Assembly: GCF_030936135.1 (NCBI RefSeq) | Contig: NC_082606.1 | Coordinates: 6,752,755 to 6,816,754, forward strand | Direction: 5' to 3' | Length of the DNA: 64,000 nucleotides | Source of the DNA: Gavia stellata | Taxonomy: Eukaryota > Chordata > Aves > Gaviiformes > Gaviidae | Part shown: positions 1 through 14,900 of the stretch, one piece after another | Layout of the letters: each line of letters starts with the position of its first letter | Position numbering within the stretch: position 1 is the first letter of the stretch | Translations under genes and position numbers: made by a program | The notes under the pieces: model-generated | What the model was told of the DNA's origin: nothing | What the model saw: only the letters and a program-made list of their open reading frames with translations | Database searches by the model: none

Positions 1-3000
1 ATAGCAGTTATTCACAAATAGTAGGAAACACTAAATTCACTTTAGATTTTAGCAATGAAATTGGATTATTCTTCTGTTTAAGAACCTGTTTGCTGCTTCG
101 CTATTCAATGACCTAGTGAAACTGTCAAAATTTGCAATATTTTGCACGTGTATATTCTGTAAATGTACGTGTATGTATATATTTATATAATGGTAAAAGT
201 TTCAAGCAGACAGGGATGGAAATATTTAATTTTTTCTGCACTTTGACTAAGTGACATGATCAAAATGTCTCTGCTAAAGTGACTCATTTATCTGGCTGGG
301 AAATAATTATGTTCATATTTTGCTGCTGAACCTTTAAAGCAGATCGAATTCTTCATGTACAGGACCTACAGGAATAATCCATATTTATGGCTAATGCAGT
401 TCAAAGGAAAATCTGAGCTGGCACTGGTAACATTCCTTGTAACTGAAATTCCCCCAAAATCCATTTAACAGCTTAGTTCACCAGCATATGGCTCATCTGT
501 ATCTTAATCAATGCACAGCTGACAAATCAGAAGACAATATTATAGGCACAATATGCCTTGCCAGCCTGTGGCAAAGGGAAGCCACTTTACAGAAAATGAA
601 AACTGGAAATGCTCGGCCATAGCGCAATTGACATAACCTGTACAGGCTTCACAACCACATCACATGTAAATTCACGCCACTGTGTTGGCCTTGATTCAGC
701 AAGGTACTCACAGACAGTGAGATTAAAGCACAGCAATGGCCCTTCTGATTCTGACTGGATTACTCAACTAAATATTACACTGAGTTGAGGCCTTTATATG
801 GGACTACTTTGGGTCCTATTTACCAAACAGATGTCCCAAATTATTCGTAGGCAACAGTAGTAAAAATCTCTCAGTTTTACAACACTCTAACTGACAGACA
901 TTCTGACTCACTTGGCTCTTTTGCTTTCTCCTAGGTTTGGTAAAAACAATTCAAGTCCAGGACAGACAACCCTGGAGATTTGAGTGCAACTTCTGGTACA
1001 TGCTGGCAAAACATACAGGAATTCCATATTCTGCTTCAATGACAGTGTGGAGGGATTGTCCTAGGCACAACAAGTTCCTCAATTTTAGAGACTCAGTTCT
1101 GTGTCTGACTTCTGAAGAAGACAAGATACTTTTTTTGTTGTTGTTATAGTGATACTTGTCATTGAAGAATTTCCTGATTTTTTAAAACAAAAAAACCCCC
1201 AACCCTCACAATGCCTTTCCTTTCTTTTAAGGAATTCTTGATTCTGTACATATGTAGTTTAAGTTTCTAGAAAATGAAAAAAACAGCAAGAGAAATAGAT
1301 TTTTACCTTTGTTTAGTTCTTTGTGTTTTGAGGAGTATGTTCACAGATAAGAGGGTCTCTATGCTCTTGCTGAAGGTATGAACATGTAAAATATGATGGA
1401 AAGAAGCATTAATACCCTGCCATACAAGGGTGACAAATGCAGACCTTAGAAAATGCTTTTAAAGATAAGCATTATTTCTGTTATGCAAAGATACTTGCTC
1501 AACTGAAGAGGCATAAAACTGCCACTACTGGAATTTCAATTGAAATCTCAATTTACTCCTAGAAGTTAGTGATTTTCAGAGTCTCATCTGTGGCCAAAGG
1601 GCCTGAATTCTGCCCTGTTGTATTTCTGTTGACTCCACTGAGAACAGACTGGAGTCTAAGAAGCCATAATTAAGGAGGAAGGAATTGGAAATGATCCTAC
1701 AGGATAACTCCAAATTAGGATATTATTGTGGAGTATTTCTGCACAGTTCTGTTGATAAACGTTGTCCTGCATGAAGCAAAATAGTAATAACTCAATCTGA
1801 TGGACTTAATTAGTTCTCTTTTTACCTGCTGTGTGTGTTTGTAACAAACACTGTTACTTGTTTATTACTGTGATACTTCTAATGTTTATTATTATTAATT
1901 ACTAGCTTGAATAGTGCTTCATCCCAAAAAGGTGTGTAAAAGTGCGCATCAGTCTTAAGCCTGAAAGCATTGATGCAAAGATTCTGAATTTCATCCCTTT
2001 TTCATAGAAAGATAAAATTTCAAAGATTTTAAATTACTTCAACTAATAGGATGAAGACAGCAGTTCATGACATCACTCAATTCTGGGCTGTCCTTTCAAA
2101 AATCAGTATTACTTAGCTTTTTTTTTTTCCCCCTTAAATGGATATTAACCTTTACTGTTGCATGAAATGTTTACAAGAATGCAAATCTCATAGAGAACCT
2201 CCAAATTAAAGCCGTCAAAGCCAACTTCATGGTTCTTGCTGAAAATGTATGAGATTTGATTCTGGTAAAGTTTCGTTTTGAATTTGTTTATATCCGACTC
2301 CCCAAACAAAAATTATAGTGGCACAATTTATAAAGGGCAAAACCTAAAAGAAATGTTCATTAGGAGTAAGTGTATTTATTTTACATATGTCTTTATATGT
2401 CTTCATAATGATAGTGTCTAAACTCCAACAATTATAGCAGTTGATTCTCAAGATCTTTAATGAGAGATAGTTATGGTTGTCATGTTTTGTGTCGCCAGTT
2501 CTGAAAATACTTCGAGGTGGATATCAGGGGCTACTGAAGATGAGCACTAGCTTTCAGTGTAGTTTCGATGCTATATATATATAAAATTTAGGCTTTATCT
2601 AGTTTTTGGACTGCTAAAATCAGAAGCCCGTTTAAAAAAAAATCCAAAAAACGTAACTGTACATGTGTCACTGAAGGTACTATGGGTTAAGATCAGAAAA
2701 TAACAAGAAAAGGAGAATTAAGGTGCTTGTCTCTGATTTGCATAAACATTCAGATGACGTTTTAAATTTTTGTCGTTTTGAAATGCTCATGTGGTAGTAT
2801 AAAGGCTACAAATCATTCTTGTGAGCCAAAATATCATTTGCTACTGTTAGAAGGCAAGTTAACAGTATTACAACTGTGGTGAAATTTGAATGCATTCCAC
2901 GTTCAATTTTTTTAATAAGAACTGTAAATAACAGACCATTTTGGAGTATAATAAACGATCCCTTCCAAAGTCTAATGATAGCTTACTTTAGTTATAGCTG

Positions 3001-6000
3001 TTCTTTTATAGCAATAGACAGCTTTAAAAAATCATTCTTACAGCATACACATAATTTTAAAGAGCTAGAATAAAGTTTTGGAGCAAGTCCATTCATTTAA
3101 TTTATTCAAGTATGACAAGTACTAGAAATATCTTTGATGACCTAAATCTCATCTTACACAGGAAGCTGCCTTATCTTTTGGGATTTCAGTTTGCACATAG
3201 TATTCTTTTCACAGGTATTTCATATTCTAGAGATTTCCTTTCTACTCAGAGTATTGCTTATCCTCATTGATCAAACCTCATCAATCAGATGCTAAAGATT
3301 TATAAAGTAGGTTTAAAAATAGTAAGATTTTAAAAAATAATGAAGTCTATATTAAAGATTTTAATCTGATTTTGAAGTGTCTGAAGAATCATATTTTCCA
3401 GATTTTTACTGGAACCCTGAACAGTAATATATAAAATTTTTAATTAAGTAAAGCACCGACTCCTACTTAATCACACAGCTTTAGAGGTTGCAAACAAAAA
3501 AAACACAGCAAGATTTACGATGTAATTGAGAGGTCAAAATAATACAGCCATATTATTAGCACTAACTGCAGCATTATAGTGTTCTTTACCTATGTTCTAA
3601 CCAGATAACTATTTTCAAGCAAACTAAGCCTCAACCATTCTGGAAAAAAACAGAGAAGAAAAATGAAGTCCTGTTCAGAGAAATACATGCATCTTTCTGC
3701 CTATGGTGTGGCTGTAATTTGTGTTTATCCCAAGACATAGAAAGCAGATGCATTAAAAATACCACACATATTAATGCTGTTCATCATGATAAGATGAACT
3801 TCCGCTTGAAACCACAAATATCTGGCTTGGAAGAAAAAAACCAAATGCTCTTTTATTATAATGTTTTGCCTGCTTGTTGGTCCTGCACTTACTGTAGTTA
3901 TAAGAGTGTCCCATCACCACAATATGTGAGCATGTTATATAGAGACTACAGTCACGCAAAAACTCTCCAGCTAGAGTTCTGTCTGAGAAAAAAAAGAATG
4001 AAAAATATTTATTCTGAATGGCCATTTTTTTTCTTCAAATTTTACTATGTGGTCAGATTTATTCTTGAAGAGAAAGGTATGACATTCTTGCTTCCCAGCT
4101 TCATGCTACAGGCTAACCATCAACTGGCACAGCCTATATTGTCCTTTTTGCACCACTATATTTTTTTTACAAAGTTTATCTTTTCGTGATAGTTGAAAAG
4201 ATGAAAAGCTATTTACGGAATAAACAGCAACAAAAGCTAGCCAACTCTGCACAGCATAATGGGATTTTAATGTATTCTTCTTGTCAGCATAGTGTATTTC
4301 TGTGATAATTTTATGTGACAGCATAATTAAACTGGAAAACAATTCCCATTTCCTATGTATTTTAACTATTTATCATAATTTATTTCTTTACTTTCTTGCT
4401 CTGCTATAAATATTATTGTAAGGAGAGTTAAATAAGTTAAACCAATGCAATTACTTTTACAGATTGAAATTAACTTCATATATCAATTTATACTGGATTG
4501 TATAAAGCACCTACTATTTGCCCTGTACAAATAAATGCAATTGTTGCAGTATATTTATAGTGTCACTATGGTTTCCATGTTTGCACTCCTTTTGACTAAT
4601 GTTCTATATGTTAAAACTTGACATTTTAACAGTATTTTCAAACAATTTCATTCATTATCAAATAACCATTTATTACATTGCAGCAATTTCAAACCATTTA
4701 TTGGACCCTCTAGACATTGCTAAATAATGATTTACCAAGGAGTGTGCAAATTTTAGTGCTTATCACAGCAAATACTAAAAGTAACATTAAATAGTGACTT
4801 GACATCAGCTCTGACTAAATTATTTTTCTTTTTTAATCTTGATGAGTCATATTTAGTAATAGCAGTTTGTAAACGTGCTGGAAATTGATGGCAATATTCT
4901 AGATTGCTACATTGTAGAAGGCTCCTTCTGGTTTGCTCAATTCTTTTGCATGCTTGGGGGATAAATTGAAGACTGTGGGACACAACAGACATGTCTCTTA
5001 CTGCCTTTTTATTTTCTTACGGTGCCTACGATGCCCCAACATTGTTATGTATGACAGTGCTTTTTGCATTTTACTTGACCATGAATCTAACAAAATCCAT
5101 CTCTTGCCACATCTGTATTGATTTTTGCTTATCTAGAGTGAATAGCAGTGATGCAAAGGATTTTCAGTTCTGTTTTCAGGAAAAATCTCCTCCTTCCCAA
5201 CGTTCTAGCTGACAAATAGGACTGATTTAATTTCATATGTGGCTGCTTGGCTGCAAAATTCTGTGCTTGTATCTCCATTCCTTATCTCCCCTATTTCTGT
5301 TGAACTTGCAATCCACAGCATGTCTGTGAGAGAACGGACTGATGCCCACAAACGATAATTAGGTCTCTGGAAGCATTTAGGTGCAAACTTTACAAGGCAA
5401 CAGTATTTGAGAGAGATGTCCCCATTCTCAGAGATCTCATTAATCATTGCAGAGCTCACACATTCAGCTCAACATTAAGTAAATTGAAAGGCTTAAATAT
5501 TACAGAGGACATTCATACAAGGAGTTTCAATGACTTGGGAGTATTGCTCATTTGTGAGGTTCATAAATGGACTGTAGCTCAACAAGTATCATTAACGCTG
5601 AATTTAAATGATTCCTAAATCAATAGTTTGGTATTGTTGATTTCTACATTAAGTAGCTCCAAATAAAGCCAGTGGCTCACTGTGCAAAACTAACAGCTTA
5701 ACATCATCCTTGCTCAGAAGAATGTATAGTCTACACAGTTTGTTTATGAATTGGAGTAATAAAAAACCCAAACTTTATATTGTGATCTTCCTTGGCCAAG
5801 GTCATGAAAAGAGTGGAACTGAAAATTACACACAGGTTTTTCTGTATGTCAGTCTTTAATTTCAAAGGCATCCAAAAGGTTTTGATTCATTATCTTCAAT
5901 TCAGGAGTGGTTATCAGGACCACATGTTCTGTTACTGCTTCCATGGTAGAGCCTGCAAAGACAGCTTTTACTCATTAACCTAATAATGTAATAATTTAGT

Positions 6001-9000
6001 TTAAATTGTTACAGCTTTCAACTTGTGCTGGTAAGACAGGCTGTAAACTGTAGTACAAAAGAAATAGACAAGGTTTTGTTCTACAGCCTGTGTTATAGCA
6101 TAGCATCCTCTGCGAGAAATGTGCAGCTAGGTTTGGTAACTTCAACAGCCAGTTCAGCAACAGCCAAGATGCATCATAAATTGGGGCCCTTATACATGCA
6201 GAAAGGTAAGATCTTGTTTGCTTGCTGAAGGTCTCACTATCTCTAGTTTAAGGACTTCAGTTCTTTAATGTTACCCATGCATATCCTCTGTGTTTAATCC
6301 TAGGATCTCAAAGTTTATGTGTGTACTTGTGATGACAGTAGCTAATTTTTGGAGTTTGGGGGTTTTTTTGGTGTTTGGTTTCTTGGGGGTTTTTGTTTGG
6401 CTTTTGTTCAACAGCTCTACTAGTATTCTCTGAGAATTTTGCTAGACTAGTAGGATATGACGGAGCCCAAAGTACATTTACAGAGTACACAAGGAAAGGT
6501 CATCAGTAAACAATAAATAATTAATTTTACCCCAGCAGAACTGCTTACTTGTCTTCTCAAACTTTAGAGATAATTTTTAGAAATTTTTCATCTATTCCTG
6601 AATCACAGTAATTCTTAACACGTTACAACTTTAAACGAAACTGTCACTGAAGTCAGGTAGGCCAGATCAGGCACAAAAAGAAGTTTTGGCTTAAACCAAT
6701 CACTTAATTTCAAGGGATACAATATGATGCCAGAATAAACGAACCATTACAGCCATGTCCCTACTTATTTTAAAAAAAAAAAAAAAAATTGTCTTAGAAA
6801 ATGAAAGTGTCTGAGGGCCTAGTGCAGATGAGTAAGCATTTAATCGGAGAAAGTCAAGCTGAGTTCAATCACAGGTCAGAGCTGAAGGTCTGCTTAGAAT
6901 CAGGTACCTCAAATTAAAGCACTTTGGGCACAGGTGTGTCTATAGGCAAATACTCAAATGAGCATAATGTAAGTACCAGTGTGTTTGCTTCCTTTTATTT
7001 TAATCAGTCTAAATGACAAAGTGCTAAGATATTGAGGTATGTTCAGACCCAACTCTTGTTGATCCAGAAAGTGATCCTGAGATGACTGGTCTTGTTATCC
7101 GATGTCCAGCCTGCCTACTGGAGATTACTATCCCTTGATTTCAACTAGTTAAACTGATCATTTGGCTTCTTTTTCACCTATCTCTATGAAATGAAGTTTA
7201 AAAAAATTTTTTGTGGTAGATTTTGGATGTTACAATTCATGGAGCTTCAACAACCATCAGCTATGAAGTGCCAGAGATAAAGCCTGAAAATGGCAAAACA
7301 TGTTTTTTAATATAATCAGGGTTAACAACACTCCCTCTCAAAATTCAGAAATGTAAAAAGAGAGTTAGTTTTCCCCATAATCAAATATATTATTTTTATG
7401 TGGCCAGCAGCCTAGGTGCGAGGGAAGGAAGTCATCAAGGCGAGCTCTTTGCTCACTTAAGGAGATATTATACAAAACATTAAACCCAATGAGGTTATCT
7501 GTCAAAATCTAAGAGACTCCATCTCTGATGTTATCTACCTTCCATTATGGATTAATTTGACACTAATTGCAAAAATGATTTAATTTAGCTAATCTTCAAA
7601 AAATATTGTTTGAAAATGAAAATTAATGGCTAGGATAAAATCTAAGTAGTCTAACTGAATAAAACCTTAAAGATTAAAAGCCAGGGACTGACAGAGAAAG
7701 CTTAGATGGGAGTTACCTCAAAAAATTGCATTTAATACATAAAGCAACAGAGAATCAAAAATTAAAGAAGAACATGATGGGTACCGGTGGAGGAAATGTC
7801 AAAGAAGTTGTATACTGATGGAGAGGGATGGAAAAAACAAATCTGAAGCGTTTTAGCTCTAAAAAGGAGTTTGGGACTATGTTTTGTTAGATCTAAAAAA
7901 CCACAAGAAATTACACACATTTTAAAGTTTTATCCAACTAGCAGAACCTAGAAAATCCAAGTATTTATCAGCTATGCATTGGACAAACTGGAGAATGTGA
8001 TTGTTGGAAGTGGTTAGCCTCTCCATATGAGGTTTGTAGTTAAAAAGTTAAATTTGTACAAGCAAATTAATCATAGCTTTGTGATGTTCTTCCAAGTCCC
8101 TATTTCTGATAAAGACGCCGTGTAACATGATAGACTCTCATCTGTACCAGATGGTACAAGTCCCTGGTGAATCATATGCCAGCTGTGCACAGCCAGAATA
8201 CAACACACTCCAACCACAGTTCCTCTTTCCTCTCGCTATGCACCCAGCACAGCAAGGCTATATTGACACTCGGGCTCATGAGCATTCAAAGCAGCAGAAC
8301 ATGTGTGTCAGAGGCTCTCTGTATAGTAGGCGCATGAAAGATGACAGCTTCCAGAGCTACACACTTTGTGTTCTTCCTACTAGTTTCTTCCTTTGCTAAA
8401 CTTAACAGGGAAAGGAATGCAAAGACAGCCTCCTTTGTCTGTTGTGCTTGTTTTGTCCAGGAGGTTGGAAGGGTAATGTTCTCCAACATACAAAGAGTAT
8501 GGTTTCCCTTATCCTCATGTTTGCATTAAATTAAAGGGTGCCATTTCAACATCAACCCAGTACCATCAGATTTGCTTTTCTATACAGTACAGTGGGAAAC
8601 CTAACTACCCCACCACAGCAGTAATGCCTGTTTCCCTTGTGCTCACCTAAAGTAATAAGCAATGTGTACAGTTTGCAAAGGAGAATAAGGTTGACTCTAA
8701 CACGTGGTTAATTAAGATATTACAGTTAGCTATTTGCTAGACTGACTCAGGGGAGTCATAATAGGATATGGAGTCTTTCACCTGAGGTTCAGCTGTTCTT
8801 ACCCCCAAATTCCCAGGCAGTGATCAGTAATTTCTCATTAACCTTGGCACAAGATGATTCTGACTCCACTCAGGCATGTGGATGAGTTTTGAGCACATGT
8901 CTGTCAACAAGGAGCATCGGTGTCTCTGATAATTAAATTTCAAAGTGAAGAACCCCACTGCTGTGAGTGAATAGCAGAAGTTGATGCCTCCCAGTGGCAT

Positions 9001-12000
9001 TATTTTAACTCCTCTTTTTTGTTTTGGGTTTTTTTTTTTGTAGTTTCTCCAGACTCAACAAGCTATCATAAGCTATCATAGTATCAGCAGATACAGACTT
9101 AGGTTTTGAAGACTACAAGTTGACTGTTGTCCTTAGGTTCCTCTGCAAGACAAACAACTAATAGTAATACAACCATAAAAGCTGGAAAAACATAGTTTAA
9201 AAAAATCCCCAAGACAACACCTAAATTATAATGAATCTGCAAGAGGCCCCTAATTTCATGATCCTACCTGCACTGCCAAGAATGTTGAGAATCATTGGTT
9301 CTTGACATCATTCTCTTGCTGAAGGGCAATTACCTCTTCTGTATGCATTGCCTTAATCATGTCAACTTGTGTCCCATAAATTTGCATGTCTCCCAAGGAA
9401 GCACAGTGCATTGCCAGGAGCCTGATAGGCCAGATCAAAACAAATTCCTAATGTATGTTTACATCAGCTTTGGCTCCTGAGCTGCTTTTGCTCTAGTTGT
9501 TCCGCAAAACGAGCAAATTCCCTCTCTAAACTCTGCGTTGCATCGGGGATAGGAGGCAGAATAAGCAGACTATGGTTGGATACATTGTCCTTACCAGAAC
9601 TGGGCAATGCTTTCTAGATTAATGAACTGCAAATCAGCTACACACATGAAACCACATGCTAGATATAAACACAGTCCTCTGAGACGGGCTTGTTGTCACA
9701 GTCAGAGAGGGAGAAAGAGAGAGAGGGAGGAGTGCACATGCATATGTGTGATAGGGGGTGTAATGAACACCAGCTCCCCTCCCGACTCTCTGGGATACGT
9801 GGGGATGACAAACTCTCTGAGGAACAATTCCTTTGACTGGTTCGTTGAGGAAAGGAAACTTGTCACACTGCCAAGAATAAAACTGCTTCTGGGCTTAGTT
9901 CTGAATTTTATAAAGTGAATAAGTGAAAAATGTATACACATTCACTTCAGACCCAAGTCATAAATAATTAAAAGAATATATAATTGTACCCAGTTTTCCC
10001 CTCAAGCTCAACCAGCAAAGATATCTTCTGTCCATGTAACAGGGTACTTCATGTTTTTTTCAGAAACTGTAAGTAGCGAGTTGAACCAAGTATCACTGAA
10101 TTCATACTGCATGCAAGTATGAATAACAGCCTGACCATCAGAACACGCGGAAACGCAGATTGAGAACTCAACAGTTTCATAAGAAGGAAGTTTGAGATTT
10201 TTTGATTATGCATAAATATTTTCCTGGTGTGTTTCATCTACACTTGATAGTGGATTTGGACCACAATATGATAAAAACGATGTTATTAACGCTGCATTAC
10301 GGTAGTCATTAAGCTGATACTGCAAATGGCAAAGATCAGACATTTTTTATGAGGCACAGTAAGATATGAATGTTTACCATGTCAAAAACATCTATTTAGA
10401 AAATAACCTGAGAAAAACAGAAGTTATCTGTATCTATGTGTAACTTTCTCCTTTTTCTGAGATACGCAGACTTTCTAGTACAAATTAAGGAATGTGAGTT
10501 AACAGTATACAGCCACACGTTTGTCTGCAATTCTACTGGTGCACTGGAATTATCTAATGGTATTTATCTGGAAGAGGCAGATGCAAGAGATCTCCTATTG
10601 CTTTTGTGTTTCCACATTATTCCCACAGTTAATGGGTCCCTCAGTTTTCAACCAAAGTGAAATTTAGGATTAATAGCTATTTTTCTTGAGGGTATAGTAG
10701 TTACCAAACATGGTATTAATAGCCATGTATTTAGTACCTTTCACTTGCAGATACAGAAATCTTACTTAAATACTAATGAATAACATCAGTAACTTCTGTA
10801 AACAAGATAATCATTATATCCTGCCCCCCCCAAAGCAGACATGAAGATTCTCATGGCTAGCAACTTGGCTCTTGCTTTCTCTCATACTGGTATGGCTGTT
10901 TGTACTCAGCAAACTGTGATGCTCTCTGATAAGAAAAATACATTAAAAAAACCCTGAAAATCATACATGCAGAGGATGAATAGATTCTCTTTTGTATGTA
11001 GGGAATAGCTATGTCCTTGAAATGGCAAAGGTCTGGGGTTTGGTTTGACTGATATGAAAGATGCACATTCTCTGTGTTTTTGTACTTCTCTAGCTGAATT
11101 CCAAACACAACATCTTCACTTAGATCTTAGACCTTGACTTCTTTTCAACAACAAGGTATTTGTTCAGCAATAGAAATAGGCAAAACAACAGGGAGGAGTG
11201 CTAGGAGATGTGAAGTGCAAGTCTGCTTAAGAAGAACTAGTCCACTACAGCATCATGGATTGTACCTGAAGTAGCTCAGAGAGGTTTGGATGAAAGCACA
11301 CAGGGATATGGAAAGACTGTGGTGGGGGTCACTTTCTGATCAATAATTTACCCCGTGATATGCAAAGAGGATGCAACTATGAAACTCAGCTAGCTACAGT
11401 AGCATGACAACTGATTGCAATAGAATGGCTTTAAAGAGGTGATGATGTATCTGACAGGAGTTTCAGAACTGAGGCAAAATATTGCACACTACCTACTTCC
11501 TGTCTACGCATCTGAAAGCTACTACTCTATAATGTTGCTCTGGTCACTTTGTATCACAGGTGTCTAAGACAGGAGCCAAATTACATGCATGGACTACAAA
11601 AGCAGAGGTAAACTACAGCCCAAAGCCTTATCATCAAAAAAGGGCAAAATAAAGTTGGAAAAAACGGTATTCGTACTTTCTGTATAGGGAAAATGGCAAG
11701 GAGGAATTCTATACAAATGCAGTCTCCACATCCAACCCCCCAGAGGCAGACTTTCACATGAATGTTTTAAAATTCCAACATTTCTGAGCCGTTGCTTGAA
11801 CCACTTGAAAGGGGGGCATTTTTACTCTAGGGGTTTTTTTTAGATTACTAGAAAATATTTTTCTAATAAGTAAAATGAGAAAAGACCATGAAAAAGATTA
11901 ATGTTTTGTATTCTGTTGCTTTTGATGACTATTTTCTATTTCAAGGTTAATTGTGAATTATGTCAGACCCAAAACTGTGTAACAGTTGATCTTTCCCATG

Positions 12001-13860
12001 TACAGGACAAAATTCATGCCACAGAGCATTATTCCTTCAACCTGTTCTCTTCGGTAAAACTTTCATGTGAGAAACTGCTTATATTTGCAACTGTCTGATG
12101 TTTAAAAATAGAATTATTCAACATTCCCTAGTAGTTGGCTCTGACCTCTTGTTTGCTTGTTTTCTAGGTTACATTTGAACACTTGATAGATTTCCAGCTA
12201 TATTGTGCCACCACGTGTAAGAGAGAGGGAATTGCACAACCTTGCTGACCACGACCCGAGTTTGGCGGTGGTGTCTTGCAGATGACATTTGTGCATTTTG
12301 AAGACAGTTTTGAGTTTATCAACAACTGAAGCACATTTAGAAAAGCCTTAAAAGTATTTAATATGAGACTTAATTTTTCTTAAATAATTAATTTTCTGGA
12401 AAACTTTCAACTTTTTAATTTAATAAGTAAGTCATGGTGGCCCATTATTACTGCTCTGTTGAAAGACAAGGAAGATTATCTATTGGGTAATAAAATTATT
12501 CTCTACTGCATAATTTAATCTCATTTTCTACTTTATCTAAACCAGAATAGAACAGGTCTGATTCAAAATCTGTACTCTGACACTTTGCAAACCTAAGTTT
12601 GCTGATAAAATAAAGGGTGTTCAGGCATCAAACTAATAGGTAAGTTTTGATCCATCTTAACTGAGCAGCCCATAAAAGGGAACTTCTCTTTTCTGTAATG
12701 CAGTGTGCCTCTCTAGGAATCACAGGCACCCTTGATCTTTTGAGCTCAGTTAGACCCAGCTCATTCTGGCATAATTCCAACTGTTCACAGATACTCCAAA
12801 TCAGCAGGCTGAGAGCTCTTGCTGTTCAGTCTTCAATACCTAGGCAAGTACCTTACAAACCGATCGCAAAAGTCACTTTATCAGATATTCACTATTAAAA
12901 GCTGGGATGCTACAGGCATAGGTGGCAGGATACCGTATTTTTTCCCTTTTGCTGTTTCCCCTCACTGTTTCAGAGTATTTCTCCTACCAGTAGTTACACA
13001 CCCTTTCTTTATGCTTAAGCTAGCTCTTGCTTTACATTTGTAACTATTATCTGGTAAACTAATTTTACAGTACTGCCTACAGGCCTCCGGCCGTTCGCTG
13101 TGCATGATACTAATTCTTTGTAAATATATTTTTCAATGCTTTAATTAATTTACCTTAATAATTGCTTTTTTTCCTGTTATTCGTAGATTTTTATTTCTGC
13201 TGGTTGGGGGTGCCTGTGCTTTCTGTTCTTCTTGAGGGGTATTTTTTTTTCTCATGTTTTCCTCCATTCATTTTGTGCCCCTTTATATCACTTCTTAATT
13301 CTTTCCCCACTTCTTCTCCACACCTGTCACATTTACTCCAAGTTCCTTCAGTACCCTGCAATAAAACAAACTTTGTTGCTATTGTTGCATTGTTCACCTT
13401 TGGGCAATAGATTAGCTGTGATCGATTAGCTATGATCAAGTTAGTAGCTGTCTGTGTATTATAACAATGTGTTAGTGGTGAGTTTTGGCAAAACCTTCCG
13501 CGTCTTGATCCCCTCCTCCTAGCAATGTTGACTACCGTTACCGTTCCTAGGTATGTGAAAAAGATGAAAACCTCCTGTGCTTCTGTTGTGCATATGTAAT
13601 ATCACTACATTATGTCATGAGGAAGGACTGTATTTTGGATGCCATATTTCTACAGCTGAAGTTGTAGTTTCAAATGATGGCGAGATTCAGGTTTTCTGCT
13701 CAAAAACTGTGCTACCGCTGCCTCGCAGGTATGTAATACTGATATTATCTGTTCTCTTTTTCCTCATGGAGAAGGTCCCACTCTTGTTTCCGACATTCAC
13801 CTCATACTTTTCCTGAGCACCTGAAGTACCAGGCCCAGCACACTACTCTAGTACGCAGAA
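1..13860. other. Gene-free AT-rich region upstream of BNIP2
   Basis: No conserved protein was recognised on either strand. Open frames here are short and scattered; the longest, 3719-4189 on +, opens only with TTG. The DNA is AT-rich with homopolymer runs (for example A at 6772-6788), a G/T-rich low-complexity tract at about 6345-6410 and a GA-rich patch at 9703-9732. Two stretches (about 400-670 and 7480-7605) look less random and could be regulatory; see findings. By amniote synteny this side should face FOXB1, whose distal enhancers could lie here, but that is inference from gene order only. Confidence 0.6.
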
Positions 13861-13869
13861 CTCAGTGAG

Positions 13870-14900
13870 GGGACGTGGTATTTTCCGTTCTGTGTCCCGC
13901 TGACCGCGGCCCAGGGCCCGACCCCTCGGTTAACATTCCTGTGAGAACCGGCCGTCCTGGCCGGAGGGGCAGCGGGGGAGGGAGCTGTCGGTGCCCAGGG
14001 ACAGCAGCGGCGCCGCGAATTACCTCCGGCAGAGGCCTGCCCGGGCCGCAAGGTTCATCCTCGCCACGTCCCAGGAGGTGGGCAGCGCTCCTCGGCCCCG
14101 GGGACGAGAGAACCGACGCCATCCCCCGCGGCTCCCGAGGCCCGCCACCGGCCCTCAGAGGGGCGCGAGACCCGCCCCGCGCGCTCCCAACGGACGCCCG
14201 GCCGGCCCCGCCTCGCGCGCGTGCAAGGAAAGCGTGCGCACGCGCCAACTGTACGGGGGATGGGCGGCAGCGGCGTTACTTTACGCATGTGCGTGAGTGC
14301 GCTAACCCCCTACGGAGAGGGGCTGTCACGTGAGTCCGGCGGTGTATGCGCTTCCGGGTGAGGAGGGGCGCGCAGGGGAGCGGGCCCTTTCCGCGGCGGC
14401 GGCGGCGCGGGCGAGGCCGCGGCCCGTCCCGTTCCTCCCCTCCGGTCCGTCTCCCGCCAGGTACGGCCGCGGAGGGGGCGGTAACGGCGACCTGGGAGCC
14501 TTGAGCCGTGGCCGCGGCCCGGCCGTGTTGTGCGAGGGCAGGGCGGGGCCGCGGCCTGGCCGCCCGCCGGTGCGTGAGGTGCGGCGGGGCTCAGTCAGGA
14601 GCCCTCGGGCGCTGAGGGCCCTACCGGCGCAGTGCTTGTCTGCCTCTCGGGCGTAAGAGCCGCTGCTGGGCCGCGCCGCTGACCGGCCCGGCGGGCGCGC
14701 GTGGGGGGGGACGGCTGCTGCCCCAGCCGGCGCTCTCCGGGCGGCGGGCAGGGGCCGCCTTCGCGCCCGGGCTGCCCCGCAGGGAGCGGAGCGAGGTCGT
14801 CGTGTGGTCCCGCTCCGCCCAGCTCGCGGCTGCTTCCGCGGAGCGCGACGTCGGCGTCGCTGTGTGCGGCGCCTGGTCGGCTCTGGGAGCGACAGAGGGA
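13870..14900 (+). promoter_or_regulatory. BNIP2: CpG-island promoter of BNIP2
   Basis: An abrupt GC- and CpG-rich block sits in AT-rich surroundings, with CGG-type runs at about 14394-14410 and several G/C boxes. It contains an E-box within TCACGTGA (CACGTG at 14327-14332), an ETS-type CTTCCGG at 14351-14357, and NRF1-like alternating CG/CA steps at 14227-14250 and 14283-14295. No TATA box is evident, as expected for a broad housekeeping promoter. Several long open frames on both strands here are by-products of GC richness and were not called as genes. Confidence 0.8.
14360..14460 (+). other. BNIP2: Probable BNIP2 exon 1 (5' UTR)
   Basis: Just downstream of the E-box and ETS site the sequence runs to a strong donor, CCAG|GTACGG, at 14460/14461. 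The next recognised BNIP2 exon starts at 19404. The exact transcription start is not visible, so the left edge is approximate. A second possible donor (CCGG|GTGAGG near 14356) would give a shorter exon. An open frame from ATG 14330 through this donor does not join in frame with the ATG at 19416, so exon 1 is treated as untranslated. Confidence 0.45.

Noticed and set aside
3719-4189. 156-codon open frame in the left intergenic region
   Set aside because: It opens with TTG, its first ATG is well inside, it is low in complexity and it matches no family.
14330-14460. Possible N-terminal extension of BNIP2 from ATG 14330
   Set aside because: When joined at 14460/19404 the frame does not match the ATG at 19416, so exon 1 is more likely untranslated.
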